This document shows, piece by piece, positions 14,513 through 23,610 of a stretch of 40,155 bases of DNA (its first letter is position 1; each line of letters begins with the position of its first letter). Source of the stretch: an uncultured Prevotellaceae bacterium (GTDB lineage Bacteria; Bacteroidota; Bacteroidia; Bacteroidales; Bacteroidaceae); NCBI GenBank assembly GCA_900318585.1, contig ONKY01000042.1, forward strand, positions 1 through 40,155, written 5' to 3'. The translations under genes were made by a program, and so were the position numbers. The notes below the pieces were generated by a model, which was not told the origin of the DNA, made no database searches, and saw only the letters and a list, made by a program, of their open reading frames with translations.

Positions 14513-14615
14513 CCCCCCCTCTTATTCCCCCATGGGGGAAGACCGTTACGGGGGCACGGGTCTTTATTTGTGTTTGTATTGTAAATGCTCCTTCCCCTAG
14601 GGGAACTTGGGAGCG
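14513..14615. repeat. Hairpin repeats between glnB and amt
   Basis: Block one (14515-14541) is CCCCCTCTTATTCCCCCA followed by TGGGGGAAG, a hairpin that shares both CCCCCTCTTAT and GGGGGAAG with the insertion in dapF. Block two (14587-14613) nests CCCCTAGGGG inside GCTCC/GGGAGC. No T-run follows either block on the minus strand. Confidence 0.65.
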
Positions 14616-14618
14616 GTT

Positions 14619-14966
14619 TCACTTCTTGTCTCTCAAGACGGTGTCGCCGTTCTCGCCTGTGCGGATAGACCAAGTGTCAATGACATCGCTCACGAAGATG
14701 CGACCGTCACCGATTTCGCCCGTATGGGCTACCTTTAGGATGACCTTCACAGTAGGCTCAAGAAACATGTCGCGGCAGACGATGGTTATGGCCACGCGCT
14801 CAATGACATCCGTGCTGTACTGCACACCACGGTAGATACGCTCCTGACGGCTCTGTCCGATACCATGTACGTCATGGTACTCAAACCAATCGATGTCTGA
14901 TGACAGCAATGCAGCCTTCACCTCTTCGAACTTGGTCTTTCGGATAATTGCTTCAATCTTTTTCAT
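14619..14966 (-). CDS. glnB: P-II nitrogen regulatory protein
   Basis: 115 residues, the standard P-II size. The start MKKIEAIIRKTKFEEVKAAL and the C-terminal block HTGEIGDGRIFVSDVIDTWSIRTGE are diagnostic of the ATP/2-oxoglutarate sensor. The T-loop reads IGQSRQERIYRGVQYSTD: YRG is kept and the Tyr at the uridylylation position (YSTD) is present. The preceding KG-type sequence differs from enterobacterial GlnK. Coupling to amt in the same operon suggests the GlnK role of gating Amt. The gene is divergent from gltB across a 272-bp control region. The symbol glnK would be equally defensible. Confidence 0.93.
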   Translation of the reverse strand: MKKIEAIIRKTKFEEVKAALLSSDIDWFEYHDVHGIGQSRQERIYRGVQYSTDVIERVAITIVCRDMFLEPTVKVILKVAHTGEIGDGRIFVSDVIDTWSIRTGENGDTVLRDKK

Positions 14967-15022
14967 ACCTTAATTACTTTACTTTTACCTTTTATTTACT
15001 AACTCTCTGAAAGCTTTCGGAT

Positions 15023-15031
15023 GCAAAGTTA
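15023..15031 (-). promoter_or_regulatory. glnB-amt operon -7 box
   Basis: TAACTTTGC on the minus strand fits the Bacteroidota -7 consensus TAnnTTTG. I could not find a good -33 box at the expected distance, which would suit an activator-dependent promoter. The leader to glnB would be about 50 nt. Confidence 0.5.
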
Positions 15032-15092
15032 CGACGATTTCCTGGCATCGCATGTATTCTTCCCATACTTTGATTCTACTAATTTACGGCAA

Positions 15093-15113
15093 GTTACAAT
15101 CTGTAAAGAAAAC
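15093..15113 (+). promoter_or_regulatory. Candidate nitrogen operator, site 2 (glnB-gltB intergenic)
   Basis: GTTACAATCTGTAAAGAAAA, with dyad core TTAC-N5-GTAA. It lies about 60-80 bp upstream of the glnB -7 box and about 90 bp upstream of the gltB -7 box. Confidence 0.5.
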
Positions 15114-15116
15114 TAC

Positions 15117-15140
15117 CCCATTTGCTTACGATTTGTTATT
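15117..15140 (-). promoter_or_regulatory. Candidate nitrogen operator, site 3 (glnB-gltB intergenic)
   Basis: On the minus strand ATAACAAATCGTAAGCAAAT aligns with sites 1, 2 and 4. It is in the opposite orientation to its neighbour site 2, only a few bases away. Confidence 0.4.
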
Positions 15141-15199
15141 TTGCTGCAAAATGTAGATAAAAAGGAAGGGAAAGCAGTGCAAAACTTAGCAAAATGTCA

Positions 15200-15208
15200 T
15201 AATTTTGC
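15200..15208 (+). promoter_or_regulatory. gltB -7 box
   Basis: TAATTTTGC fits TAnnTTTG and lies 31 nt before the gltB ATG. No clear -33 TTTG is present at 19-21 bp. Confidence 0.5.
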
Positions 15209-15238
15209 GGCGCGAAACGGACAAAAGATTAGGATAAT

Positions 15239-18200
15239 ATGGATAGAGAAGACGAAAAAGGGCTCTACCAAAGCGCGTATGAACACGACGCGTGCGGCGT
15301 GGGAATGATTGTAAACATCCACGGGAACAAGAGCCACCAGTTGGTTGACGACGCGCTAAAGGTGCTGGAAAACATGCGGCATCGCGGTGCAGAAGTCGGT
15401 AAAGACGGCGACGGTGCTGGCATCATGATTCAGATACCACATGAGTTTATCTTGTTGCAGGGCATCCCAGTGCCGGAAAAAGGCAAATACGGTACAGGAC
15501 TAGTGTTCCTGCCCAAGGAGGAGAAGGCACAGCAGGAGATCCTGAGCATCATGATAGAGGAAATTGAGCGCGAAGGGCTACAGTTGATGCACCTGCGAAC
15601 AGTGCCCACCAATCCTGACTGTCTTGGTGAGCGGGCACTATCGACGGAACCGGCTGTCAGGCAAATATTCGTTACAGGCGTGTCTGACGACAAAGTCGAG
15701 GCGTTTCCTCGTACATTATATATTATAAGAAAGAAAATAGAGAAGCGAGTGGACAACAAAGACTTTTACATCTGCTCGTTAAGCAACACAAACATTATCT
15801 ATAAGGGGATGTTATCATCGATGCAAGTTAGGCAGTACTTCCCCGACTTGACTAATCCCTATCTGACGAGCGGACTGGCACTGGTTCACTCTCGCTTCTC
15901 TACTAATACATTTCCCACATGGTCGCTGGCACAGCCGTTCCGTCTGCTGTGTCACAACGGTGAGATTAACACCATCCGAGGCAACCGCGGATGGATGAAG
16001 GCCAGGGAAAGCGTGCTTTCGAGCGAAGCTCTGGGCGATGCAAAAGCCATATCGCCGATTGTGCAGCCTGGGATGTCAGACTCTGCCAGCCTTGACAACG
16101 TTCTGGAGTTCTTCGTCATGAGCGGCCTGAGTCTGCCTCACGCGATGAGCGTGCTCGTGCCGGAGTCGTTCAATGACAAGAACCCTATTTCGGAAGATCT
16201 GAAAGCGTTCTATGAGTATCACTCCATCCTGATGGAACCATGGGACGGCCCCGCCGCCTTGCTGTTCAGCGACGGACGCTTTGCTGGTGGTATGCTCGAC
16301 CGTAACGGTCTGCGTCCAGCACGCTACACCATCACCAAGAACGACACGATGATAGTGGCCTCGGAGGTGGGTGTGATGGACTTCGAACCGACGGAGATCG
16401 CCGAGAAGGGCCGCCTGCAGCCAGGTAAGATCCTGCTGATAGACACGCAGGAGGGCAAGATTTACTACGACGGCGAAATCAAGAAGCAGTTGGCCGACGA
16501 ACACCCTTACCGCCAGTGGCTGTCGACAAACCGCATCCAACTGGAGAAACTGAAGAGCGGTCGCCATGTAGAGAACGGTGTGAAAAACCTGTTACAGAAG
16601 GAAGTGATGTTCGGCTACGGAGCTGAGGACATCGACTCCACGATTATCCCGATGGCAATCAACGGTCAGGAGCCAACGGCCTCGATGGGTAACGACACAC
16701 CGCTGGCCGTTCTCTCTGACAAGCCACAGACATTCTTCAACTATTTCCGTCAGCAGTTTGCACAGGTTACCAACCCCGCCATCGACTCCATCCGCGAAGA
16801 GTTGGTAATGAGCTTGACGGAATATATCGGCCGCGTGGGTACAGGCATTCTGAACCCTGACGAAACGAACTGTAAGATGGTGCGCCTACCGCATCCCATC
16901 CTGAACAACACACAATTGGACATCCTCTGCAATATCCGTTACAAGGGATTCAACACTATCAAGCTACCAATGACAGTAGCCTCCCCCTCTACCCCCGAAG
17001 GGTCTACAATAGACATAAAGGCAGAGGAAGCCTTGCGTCAAGCTCTTGATAAACTATGCCAAGATGCAGAGAAAGCCGTTGATGATGGTTACAACTATAT
17101 CATTTTGACAGATAAAACTAATGAAGCCCCCTCGGGGGCCGCGGAGGGGGCTACGTGGTTCTATATCCCCTCTCTCTTGGCTGTCTCTGCTGTACACCAC
17201 TATCTGATTTCCGTTGGCAAACGTGTACAGACGGCGCTGATCGTGGAAAGCGGTGAGATACGCGAGACCATGCACGCTGCCCTGTTGTTAGGTTATGGAG
17301 CTTCGGCCCTCTGTCCCTACATGACATTTGCCATCCTAGACGACCTCGTGAAACAGCACAAGATTCAGGAAGACTACGCCACCGCCGAGGCCAACTATAT
17401 CAAAGCCGTAAAGAAGGGCCTGTTTAAGATTATGGCAAAGATGGGCATCTCGACCATCCGTTCATATCGCGGCGCGAAGATCTTCGAGAGCATCGGACTG
17501 AGCGAGAATCTGCTGAAGACGTATTTCGGAACGGAGGTGAGCACCATAGGCGGCATCGGACTGGAGAAGATTGCCAGCGACGCTATTGCCATGCACCAGG
17601 CCGCCCTCTCTGTTAGCTGCGACGCTGTCGCAACAGACGGAAAAGGATTCCTGCCTAACCTCGGTCAGTTTCACTGGCGCAAGGACGGTATCAAGCATGC
17701 TTGGAACCCTGAGTCCATCGCCACCCTGCAGCTGGCCACCCACACAGGTAACTACGAGAAGTTCAAACAGTTCTCGAAACTCGTCGATGCAAAGGAGTCG
17801 CCCATCTTCATCCGCGACTTCATGGGCTGGAAGAAAGCGCCTATCAGCATTGACGAGGTAGAGCCAGTGGAGAGTATCGTAAAGCACTTCGTGGCTGGTG
17901 CCATGAGCTTCGGCGCTCTCTCTAAAGAAGCCCACGAAGCCATCTGCCTGGCCATGAACAAGCTGGGAGCCCGCTCGAATACAGGTGAGGGCGGCGAAGA
18001 CTCTGAACGCTTCCACTCAACATTCGACGGCATCAGCCTCAGCTCGAAGACGAAACAAGTGGCATCAGGTCGTTTCGGCGTAACGGTGGAATACTTAGTG
18101 AATGCCGAAGAGATACAAATCAAGGTGGCCCAGGGCGCCAAGCCAGGGGAAGGCGGACAGTTGCCCGGTTTCAAGGTGAACGAGGTTATCGCCAAGACAC

Positions 18201-19780
18201 GCCACTCCATCCCTGGCATCAGTCTCATCTCGCCGCCACCCCATCACGATATCTACAGCATCGAAGACCTGGCACAACTCATCTTCGACCTAAAGAACGT
18301 AAACCCGAAGGCTACCGTCAGTGTGAAACTCGTGGCCGAAAGCGGTGTAGGAACGATTGCCGCCGGTGTGGCCAAAGCTAAGGCCGACCTCATCATCATC
18401 TCTGGTGCCGAGGGCGGTACGGGCGCTTCGCCCGCCTCCAGTATGCGCTTCGCAGGTATCTCACCGGAAATCGGTCTCTCTGAGACACAGCAGACACTTG
18501 TCCGCAACGGTCTCCGCAGCAACGTCCGCCTACAGGTGGATGGACAGATCAAGACGGGCCGTGACATCGTGCTGATGGCGCTGCTCGGCGCGGAGGAATT
18601 CGGCTTCGGTACGGCTGCGCTCATTGTGCTCGGCTGTGTGATGATGCGCAAATGTAACTTGAACACCTGTCCGATGGGTGTAGCTACGCAGAACCCCGAA
18701 CTGAGGAAGCATTTCATAGGAAGATATGAATATCTGGTGAACTACTTCACGTTCCTGGCCCAGGAGGTGCGCGAGTATTTGGCCGAGATGGGTTTCAAGA
18801 GTCTGAACGATATCGTAGGCCGAACAGACCTTATCGAGACGAGCGACAGCATGCTCAACTTCAAGAGGCTGCTGAACAAAACGGAGGGCACACTTCACTT
18901 CACGGGCGACATGACAAAGCCCGCCGTACCACTGGGTATGCAGGGCACCATACTCGACCAGCAGATGATCGAGGCTGCAGCCAAGGCCATTGACACGCAG
19001 AAAGAGGTGTCTCTCGACTATGCCATCAAAAACACCGACCGCGCCGTGGGTACGATGCTCTCTGGCACGATTGCCAAGAAATACGGTCTCGCCGGACTGC
19101 CCAACGAAACTATCAACGTGAAGTTCAAAGGCTCGGCAGGACAGTCGTTCGGTGCTTTTCTGGCTCACGGCATCAACTTCAAGCTCGAGGGTGAGACCAA
19201 TGACTACTTCGCAAAGGGGCTCTCTGGCGGAAGCATCGCTATCCTCCCGCCCACGCGCGCCAACTTCGCTGCCGAGGACAACATCATTGCCGGTAACACG
19301 GGCCTCTACGGAGCCACGAGCGGTGAACTCTATATAAATGGTAAGGTGGGCGAGCGTTTCGGTGTCAGAAACTCGGGCGCCATCGCCGTCATCGAGGGTG
19401 CAGGCGACCACTGCTGCGAATATATGACCGGTGGCCGTGTCGTGGTGCTCGGCAAGACGGGCCGCAACTTCGCAGCCGGTATGTCGGGAGGTGTGGCTTA
19501 CGTATATGACCACGACCACACTTTTGACTACTTCTGCAACATGGACATGGTGGAACTGGGACTCGTGGAGGACAGCGTCAGCCGCAAGGAACTGCTCGAG
19601 CTTATCCGCCAGCACTACCTGCACACGGGCTCGGCACTGGCCGGACGGATGCTTGACGACTGGCAGCGCTACGTTGCTGATTTCATCCAAGTCGTACCTA
19701 TCGAGTACAAACGTGTCCTGCAGGAAGAGCAGATGAAGAAACTACATGAGAAGATTGCTGACATACAACGAGATTATTAA
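15239..19780 (+). CDS. gltB: Glutamate synthase large subunit
   Basis: 1513 residues. The enzyme transfers the glutamine amide to 2-oxoglutarate, giving two glutamate. After a short propeptide the nucleophile Cys19 is in YEHDACGVGMIVN; the class II glutaminase domain spans about 19-420. The central domain follows, then the FMN domain with SGAEGGTGASP. The 3Fe-4S cysteines are in CVMMRKCNLNTCPMGVATQ (about 1133-1150). The C-terminal beta-helix domain has repeated glycine-rich motifs (FAAGMSGGVAYVYD). Two small insertions are encoded by GC-rich repeats: about residues 581-592 (VASPSTPEGST) and 628-640 (NEAPSGAAEGATW). Both lie in the central domain between the glutaminase and FMN parts. gltD follows after 140 bp. 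Confidence 0.97.
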   Translation: MDREDEKGLYQSAYEHDACGVGMIVNIHGNKSHQLVDDALKVLENMRHRGAEVGKDGDGAGIMIQIPHEFILLQGIPVPEKGKYGTGLVFLPKEEKAQQEILSIMIEEIEREGLQLMHLRTVPTNPDCLGERALSTEPAVRQIFVTGVSDDKVEAFPRTLYIIRKKIEKRVDNKDFYICSLSNTNIIYKGMLSSMQVRQYFPDLTNPYLTSGLALVHSRFSTNTFPTWSLAQPFRLLCHNGEINTIRGNRGWMKARESVLSSEALGDAKAISPIVQPGMSDSASLDNVLEFFVMSGLSLPHAMSVLVPESFNDKNPISEDLKAFYEYHSILMEPWDGPAALLFSDGRFAGGMLDRNGLRPARYTITKNDTMIVASEVGVMDFEPTEIAEKGRLQPGKILLIDTQEGKIYYDGEIKKQLADEHPYRQWLSTNRIQLEKLKSGRHVENGVKNLLQKEVMFGYGAEDIDSTIIPMAINGQEPTASMGNDTPLAVLSDKPQTFFNYFRQQFAQVTNPAIDSIREELVMSLTEYIGRVGTGILNPDETNCKMVRLPHPILNNTQLDILCNIRYKGFNTIKLPMTVASPSTPEGSTIDIKAEEALRQALDKLCQDAEKAVDDGYNYIILTDKTNEAPSGAAEGATWFYIPSLLAVSAVHHYLISVGKRVQTALIVESGEIRETMHAALLLGYGASALCPYMTFAILDDLVKQHKIQEDYATAEANYIKAVKKGLFKIMAKMGISTIRSYRGAKIFESIGLSENLLKTYFGTEVSTIGGIGLEKIASDAIAMHQAALSVSCDAVATDGKGFLPNLGQFHWRKDGIKHAWNPESIATLQLATHTGNYEKFKQFSKLVDAKESPIFIRDFMGWKKAPISIDEVEPVESIVKHFVAGAMSFGALSKEAHEAICLAMNKLGARSNTGEGGEDSERFHSTFDGISLSSKTKQVASGRFGVTVEYLVNAEEIQIKVAQGAKPGEGGQLPGFKVNEVIAKTRHSIPGISLISPPPHHDIYSIEDLAQLIFDLKNVNPKATVSVKLVAESGVGTIAAGVAKAKADLIIISGAEGGTGASPASSMRFAGISPEIGLSETQQTLVRNGLRSNVRLQVDGQIKTGRDIVLMALLGAEEFGFGTAALIVLGCVMMRKCNLNTCPMGVATQNPELRKHFIGRYEYLVNYFTFLAQEVREYLAEMGFKSLNDIVGRTDLIETSDSMLNFKRLLNKTEGTLHFTGDMTKPAVPLGMQGTILDQQMIEAAAKAIDTQKEVSLDYAIKNTDRAVGTMLSGTIAKKYGLAGLPNETINVKFKGSAGQSFGAFLAHGINFKLEGETNDYFAKGLSGGSIAILPPTRANFAAEDNIIAGNTGLYGATSGELYINGKVGERFGVRNSGAIAVIEGAGDHCCEYMTGGRVVVLGKTGRNFAAGMSGGVAYVYDHDHTFDYFCNMDMVELGLVEDSVSRKELLELIRQHYLHTGSALAGRMLDDWQRYVADFIQVVPIEYKRVLQEEQMKKLHEKIADIQRDY
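16981..17010. repeat. GC-rich repeat insertion 1 in gltB
   Basis: CTCCCCCTCTACCCCCGAAG then GGTC encodes SPSTPEGS in the central domain of GltB. It has the same C-run then GAAGGG layout as other insertions in this window. Confidence 0.55.
17125..17152. repeat. GC-rich palindrome insertion 2 in gltB
   Basis: AGCCCCCTC at 17125-17133 and GAGGGGGCT at 17144-17152 are perfect 9-bp complements around a 10-bp GC-rich loop. It encodes the loop EAPSGAAEGA in the gene frame. Confidence 0.7.
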
Positions 19781-19915
19781 CCCACTCCCTACCTCTCAAA
19801 GGGGAGGAGGGCCTAGCGGGGTTCAAAAATGAATAGATAACAATTAATAAAACTCGAATAAACTGAAGGCTGGGGAGTCCGCCAGGCACTCTTCTCCTTC
19901 GGGGAGGTCGGGAGA
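19781..19915. repeat. gltB-gltD intergenic GC-rich repeats
   Basis: Two blocks: 19785-19820 (CCCTACCTCTC, AAAGGGGAGGAGGG) and 19867-19915 (CTTCTCCTTCGGGGAGG). Both can form hairpins and resemble the intragenic insertions. Between them is AT-rich DNA without a visible -7 box, so gltD probably depends on the gltB transcript. Confidence 0.55.
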
Positions 19916-19920
19916 AGTTT

Positions 19921-21390
19921 ATGGGAAATCCGAAAGCATTTTTGGAGATACACCGGCAGGAGGCCGGATATCGTCCGATACAAGATAGAATTCACGACTT
20001 CAGCGAAGTAGAGCAAACACTCAACACACACCAGCGCCGCGAACAGGCTTCGCGCTGTATGGATTGTGGCGTTCCCTTCTGCCACTGGGCCTGCCCGTTA
20101 GGCAACAAGGCTCCCGAGTGGAACGATGCCCTCTTCAAGGGCGACTGGAAACTGGCCTTCCGTCTGCTCACAAGCACCAACCCTTTCCCTGAGTTCACCG
20201 GTCGAATCTGCCCCGCCCTCTGTGAGAAAGCCTGCGTGCTGAACCGCTTCAACCACGAGCCGACGACTAACCGCGAGGACGAGGCTGCCATCATCGAGGC
20301 CGCCTTCCGCGAGGGGTATATCCAGCCTCGCATCCCCGCACAACGCATCACCAAGCGCGGCGTGATAGGCAGTTCACCCACCGACATTCCCGTACGTATC
20401 GCAGTCATTGGTGCCGGTCCTGCAGGTCTCGCCTGCGCAGATGCCCTCAACCAGAAGGGCTACACCGTCACCGTTTTCGAGAAGAACGAAGCCGCCGGCG
20501 GCCTGCTGCGCTACGGCATCCCCAACTTCAAACTCAACAAGGCTGTCATCGATCGCCGTATCAAGCTATTGGAGCAGGAAGGTATCGAGTTTCGATTTGG
20601 AACGTCCCTCCAGCTTCCCCCAAAGGAGGGAGGGCTTGATTGCCTAACTATCGATGATTTTAATAAGGCTTTGGGTAACGAAACTCCCCTCCCCGTGGAA
20701 GGAGAAGGGGGTAGGTTTGCTGTTGTAATCGCCACGGGAACCCCCACTGCCCGTGACCTCAAGGCTCCCGGCCGCGAATTGAAGGGCGTTCACTTTGCCC
20801 TCGAGCTGCTCTCTCAGCAGAATCGCGTTCTCGCCGGCATGGAATTCACTAAGGACGAGCGCATCACCGCCAAGGGTAAGGATGTACTCGTTATCGGTGG
20901 CGGCGACACCGGCTCCGACTGTATCGGCACCGCCCACCGCCAAGGATGCAAGAGCGTCACACAGATAGAAATCATGCCTCGTCCCGTTGAAGGCCCCGAG
21001 GATCCGCAGAACCCCTGGCCCAACTGGCCTCGTACCCTCAAGACCACCTCTTCGCACGAGGAGGGTTGCACACGCCGCTGGAACATCAACACCTTAGAGT
21101 TCCTTGGCAAGGATGGCAAGCTGACAGGCGTCAAGGTGCAGGAGATAGACTGGAAGCCCAATCCAGAGGGCGGTCGTCCCATTATGGTAGAGAAAGGCAA
21201 GCCCGAAATCATCAAGGCAGAACTATGCCTTCTAGCCATGGGCTTCCTGAAGCCTGAACACCCGCAATCCCCGAAAAACGTTTTCGTCTGTGGCGACTCT
21301 CTGAACGGCGCCTCCCTCGTGGTACGCGCCATGGCCAGCGGTCTCGACACCGCCAAGAAAGTAGACAAATATCTATGCGAGAACGCCTGA
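19921..21390 (+). CDS. gltD: Glutamate synthase small subunit (NAD(P)H, FAD, Fe-S)
   Basis: 489 residues; it feeds electrons from NAD(P)H to GltB. The N-terminal Fe-S domain has CMDCGVPFCHWACPLGN and CPALCEKAC. The FAD site is VIGAGPAGLACADAL (about 161-175) and the NAD(P)H site is VIGGGDTGSDCIGTAHRQG (about 325-343). The protein ends with FVCGDSLNGASLVVRAM. The segment 229-266 is longer than in homologues and holds two repeat-encoded insertions: LPPKEGGLDC, then TPLPVEGEGGR. They lie between RRIKLLEQEGIEFRFG and FAVVIATGTP, so on the surface near the FAD domain. The start ATG at 19921 gives the expected MGNPKAFLEIHRQEAGYRP. Confidence 0.95.
   Translation: MGNPKAFLEIHRQEAGYRPIQDRIHDFSEVEQTLNTHQRREQASRCMDCGVPFCHWACPLGNKAPEWNDALFKGDWKLAFRLLTSTNPFPEFTGRICPALCEKACVLNRFNHEPTTNREDEAAIIEAAFREGYIQPRIPAQRITKRGVIGSSPTDIPVRIAVIGAGPAGLACADALNQKGYTVTVFEKNEAAGGLLRYGIPNFKLNKAVIDRRIKLLEQEGIEFRFGTSLQLPPKEGGLDCLTIDDFNKALGNETPLPVEGEGGRFAVVIATGTPTARDLKAPGRELKGVHFALELLSQQNRVLAGMEFTKDERITAKGKDVLVIGGGDTGSDCIGTAHRQGCKSVTQIEIMPRPVEGPEDPQNPWPNWPRTLKTTSSHEEGCTRRWNINTLEFLGKDGKLTGVKVQEIDWKPNPEGGRPIMVEKGKPEIIKAELCLLAMGFLKPEHPQSPKNVFVCGDSLNGASLVVRAMASGLDTAKKVDKYLCENA
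20604..20635. repeat. GC-rich repeat insertion 1 in gltD
   Basis: CCCTCC (20606-20611) pairs with GGAGGG (20625-20630) around TTCCCCCAAA. It encodes LQLPPKEGG in the gene frame. Confidence 0.6.
20684..20714. repeat. GC-rich repeat insertion 2 in gltD
   Basis: CTCCCCTCCCC, GTGGAAGGAG, AAGGGGG is an imperfect hairpin encoding TPLPVEGEGG. It lies only about 50 bp after the first insertion in the same gene. Confidence 0.6.
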
Positions 21391-21407
21391 ATATCAAAAT
21401 TTTTCAG

Positions 21408-21416
21408 TACCTTTGC
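21408..21416 (+). promoter_or_regulatory. dapF-dapL -7 box
   Basis: TACCTTTGC lies 17 nt before the dapF ATG in the 42-bp gap after gltD. The TTTTTC just upstream is too close for a standard -33 box. dapF and dapL may therefore be transcribed separately from gltBD. Confidence 0.55.
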
Positions 21417-21432
21417 ATTCGAGAATTAAACG

Positions 21433-22368
21433 ATGACAGAGAAAATTCCCTTCACCAAGATGCACGGCTGTGGCAACGACTACATCTACGTCAACACCAT
21501 GCTCCACCCCGTGGCCGACCCCGTTGCTGCAGCCATCAAATGGAGCGACCGTCACAAGGGCATTGGTTCTGACGGCCTGGTGCTGATTGGTGCGTCGCCC
21601 GTGCCGGAAGCCGACTTCTCCATGCGCATTTTCAATGCCGACGGCTCCGAAGCCATGATGTGCGGCAATGCCAGCCGCTGCATCGGCAAGTACCTCTACG
21701 AGAGGATCCACCCCTGGACCCTCCCTGTGAAAGAAGGAAATGGTTACCTAGAGGCAGAAATTCGCCTACTGACACTCTCTGGCATTAAGACGCTCTACCT
21801 CCATATAGTGAACGGCATCGTTGAGAGCGTAACCGTAGATATGGGCGCGCCGGTCTTTGAAGACGAGACACTGTTCGTCGCCTCCCGTGGCCTTAACAAG
21901 GGGGTATTCGTCTCTATGGGTAATCCCCACTATGTCATCTTCACTGACAACGTAGACCAGGTAGGCGAAACGGGCAGAACTCTGGAGTACCACCCCGCTT
22001 TCCCCCAACGCTGCAACATAGAATTCGCAGTCCCCCTCTTATCCTCCCAACTAGGGGGAAGTTTCGGTGCAGCTTTTCCGCCCTCTGTCGGGGGAGGTCA
22101 GGAGGGGGTCTTTCGTGTCCGCGTCTGGGAGCGGGGCAGCGGAATCACCCAGGCCTGCGGCACCGGTGCCTGCGCCACCGCCGTGGCAGCCGCCATCACC
22201 GGCCGTGCCTCCCGCCGCTCCCGCATCGTCATGGACGGCGGAACGCTCACCATTGAGTGGCGCGAGACCGATGGTCACGTCTACATGACCGGCCCCGCCT
22301 CCTTCGTATTCGACGGAGAAATCGAATTAGTAGAAGACAACCAAACGACCAAGAAAATATGGCTTTAG
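21433..22368 (+). CDS. dapF: Diaminopimelate epimerase
   Basis: 311 residues. The enzyme interconverts LL- and meso-diaminopimelate for lysine and peptidoglycan. The two catalytic cysteines are Cys77 in MMCGNASRC and Cys242 in [12 protein letters not shown]. The N-terminal signature [13 protein letters not shown] is present. Free-living homologues are about 260-280 residues. The extra length is mostly residues 200-226, between NIEFAV and [11 protein letters not shown], rich in Gly, Ser and Pro and encoded by two GC-rich repeats. A smaller extension near residue 95-107 ([10 protein letters not shown]) may be a decayed copy. The C terminus contains CCAAACGACCAA, the octamer unit of the CarA-CarB linker. 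dapL starts 10 nt before the dapF stop. Confidence 0.95.
   Translation: MTEKIPFTKMHGCGNDYIYVNTMLHPVADPVAAAIKWSDRHKGIGSDGLVLIGASPVPEADFSMRIFNADGSEAMMCGNASRCIGKYLYERIHPWTLPVKEGNGYLEAEIRLLTLSGIKTLYLHIVNGIVESVTVDMGAPVFEDETLFVASRGLNKGVFVSMGNPHYVIFTDNVDQVGETGRTLEYHPAFPQRCNIEFAVPLLSSQLGGSFGAAFPPSVGGGQEGVFRVRVWERGSGITQACGTGACATAVAAAITGRASRRSRIVMDGGTLTIEWRETDGHVYMTGPASFVFDGEIELVEDNQTTKKIWL
22031..22114. repeat. Double GC-rich hairpin insertion in dapF
   Basis: The first hairpin, 22032-22061 (CCCCCTCTTATCCTCCCA ... GGGGGAAG), shares CCCCCTCTTAT and GGGGGAAG with the glnB-amt intergenic repeat. A second block, CCGCCCTCTGTCGGGGGAGG, follows at 22079-22098. Together they encode about 27 extra residues between two beta strands of DapF. 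Confidence 0.75.
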
Positions 22369-23594
22369 TAAACGAACACTTCCTGAAACTCCCGAACAAC
22401 TACCTGTTCGCAGATATCGCAAAGAAGGTGAACGCCTTCCGTGTGACACACCCCAAGGCCGACGTCATCTCACTCGGCATCGGCGACGTGACGCAGCCGC
22501 TCTGCCCCGCCGTTGTTGAGGCCATGCATAAGGCTGCCGACGAGATGTCCACTGCACAGGGCTTCCGGGGCTATGGCCCCGAGCAGGGCTACGACTTCTT
22601 GCGTGAGGCCATTCTGAAGAACGACTTCCTGCCGCGTGGCATTCACCTCGACATTGACGAGATATTCGTCAATGACGGAGCGAAGTCAGACACAGGCAAC
22701 ATCCAAGAACTCATTCGCTGGGACAACTCCATCGCAGTGACCGACCCCATCTACCCCGTCTATATCGACTCCAACGCCATGATCGGGCGCGCCGGTCTAA
22801 AGGGCGAGGACGGCCGATGGTCGAACGTCATCTACCTACCGTGCAACGCCGAGAACGACTTCGTGCCGAAGATTCCCGACCGCCGCGTCGACGTCATCTA
22901 CCTCTGCTACCCAAACAACCCCTCAGGCACGGTTATCACCAAGCAGGAGCTGCGCAAGTGGGTGAACTACGCCCTGAAGAACGACGCACTCATCTTCTAC
23001 GACGCCGCCTATCAGGCCTACATTCAGGACGACACCATCCCTCACAGCATTTATGAGATACGTGGTGCCCGCCGTTGCGCCATCGAGTTCCACTCCTACT
23101 CCAAGACTGCCGGCTTCACAGGCGTCCGCTGTGGCTACACCATCGTGCCGAAGGATCTGACCGCCGCTACCATTCAGGGGGAGCGCATACCACTCAATCC
23201 TCTCTGGTACCGCCGTCAGTGTACGAAATTCAATGGCACCAGCTACATCTCGCAGCGAGCAGCCGAGGCCATCTACACCCCCGAGGGTAAAGAGCAGGTG
23301 AAGGCCACCATCGGCTACTACATGGACAACGCCCGCAAGATGCTCAACGTCCTAAGAGGCCTCGGTTTCGAGTGCTACGGCGGCGAGAACGCCCCATATA
23401 TCTGGATGCGCACCCCCGACGGTAGCGGCAGCTGGCAATTCTTTGAGAACCTACTCTACGGTGCCAACGTGGTCTGCACCCCCGGTGTCGGGTTCGGTCC
23501 CTCAGGCGAGGGCTACGTCCGCTTCACCGCCTTCGGTTCGCACGAAAAGACCGACGAGGCGCTCGAGCGTATCAAAACGTGGAACAAAAGCTAA
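22359..23594 (+). CDS. dapL: LL-diaminopimelate aminotransferase
   Basis: 411 residues, the usual DapL size, when started at the ATG at 22359 ([17 protein letters not shown]); longer frames start inside dapF. This PLP enzyme converts tetrahydrodipicolinate directly to LL-diaminopimelate, the one-step route used by many Bacteroidota, plants and Chlamydia. The PLP Lys is about residue 249 in [16 protein letters not shown]. The phosphate and ring contacts are in YPNNPSG and FYDAAYQAY. No repeat insertion is visible. The start overlaps the dapF stop by 10 nt, so translation is probably coupled, and the products act in consecutive steps. Confidence 0.96.
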   Translation: MALVNEHFLKLPNNYLFADIAKKVNAFRVTHPKADVISLGIGDVTQPLCPAVVEAMHKAADEMSTAQGFRGYGPEQGYDFLREAILKNDFLPRGIHLDIDEIFVNDGAKSDTGNIQELIRWDNSIAVTDPIYPVYIDSNAMIGRAGLKGEDGRWSNVIYLPCNAENDFVPKIPDRRVDVIYLCYPNNPSGTVITKQELRKWVNYALKNDALIFYDAAYQAYIQDDTIPHSIYEIRGARRCAIEFHSYSKTAGFTGVRCGYTIVPKDLTAATIQGERIPLNPLWYRRQCTKFNGTSYISQRAAEAIYTPEGKEQVKATIGYYMDNARKMLNVLRGLGFECYGGENAPYIWMRTPDGSGSWQFFENLLYGANVVCTPGVGFGPSGEGYVRFTAFGSHEKTDEALERIKTWNKS

Positions 23595-23610
23595 TTCTGG
23601 ATTTTATCCT

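Noticed and set aside
18530-19690. 386-residue minus-strand frame opposite gltB
   Set aside because: Antisense shadow of a highly conserved enzyme gene; composition is typical of such shadows.
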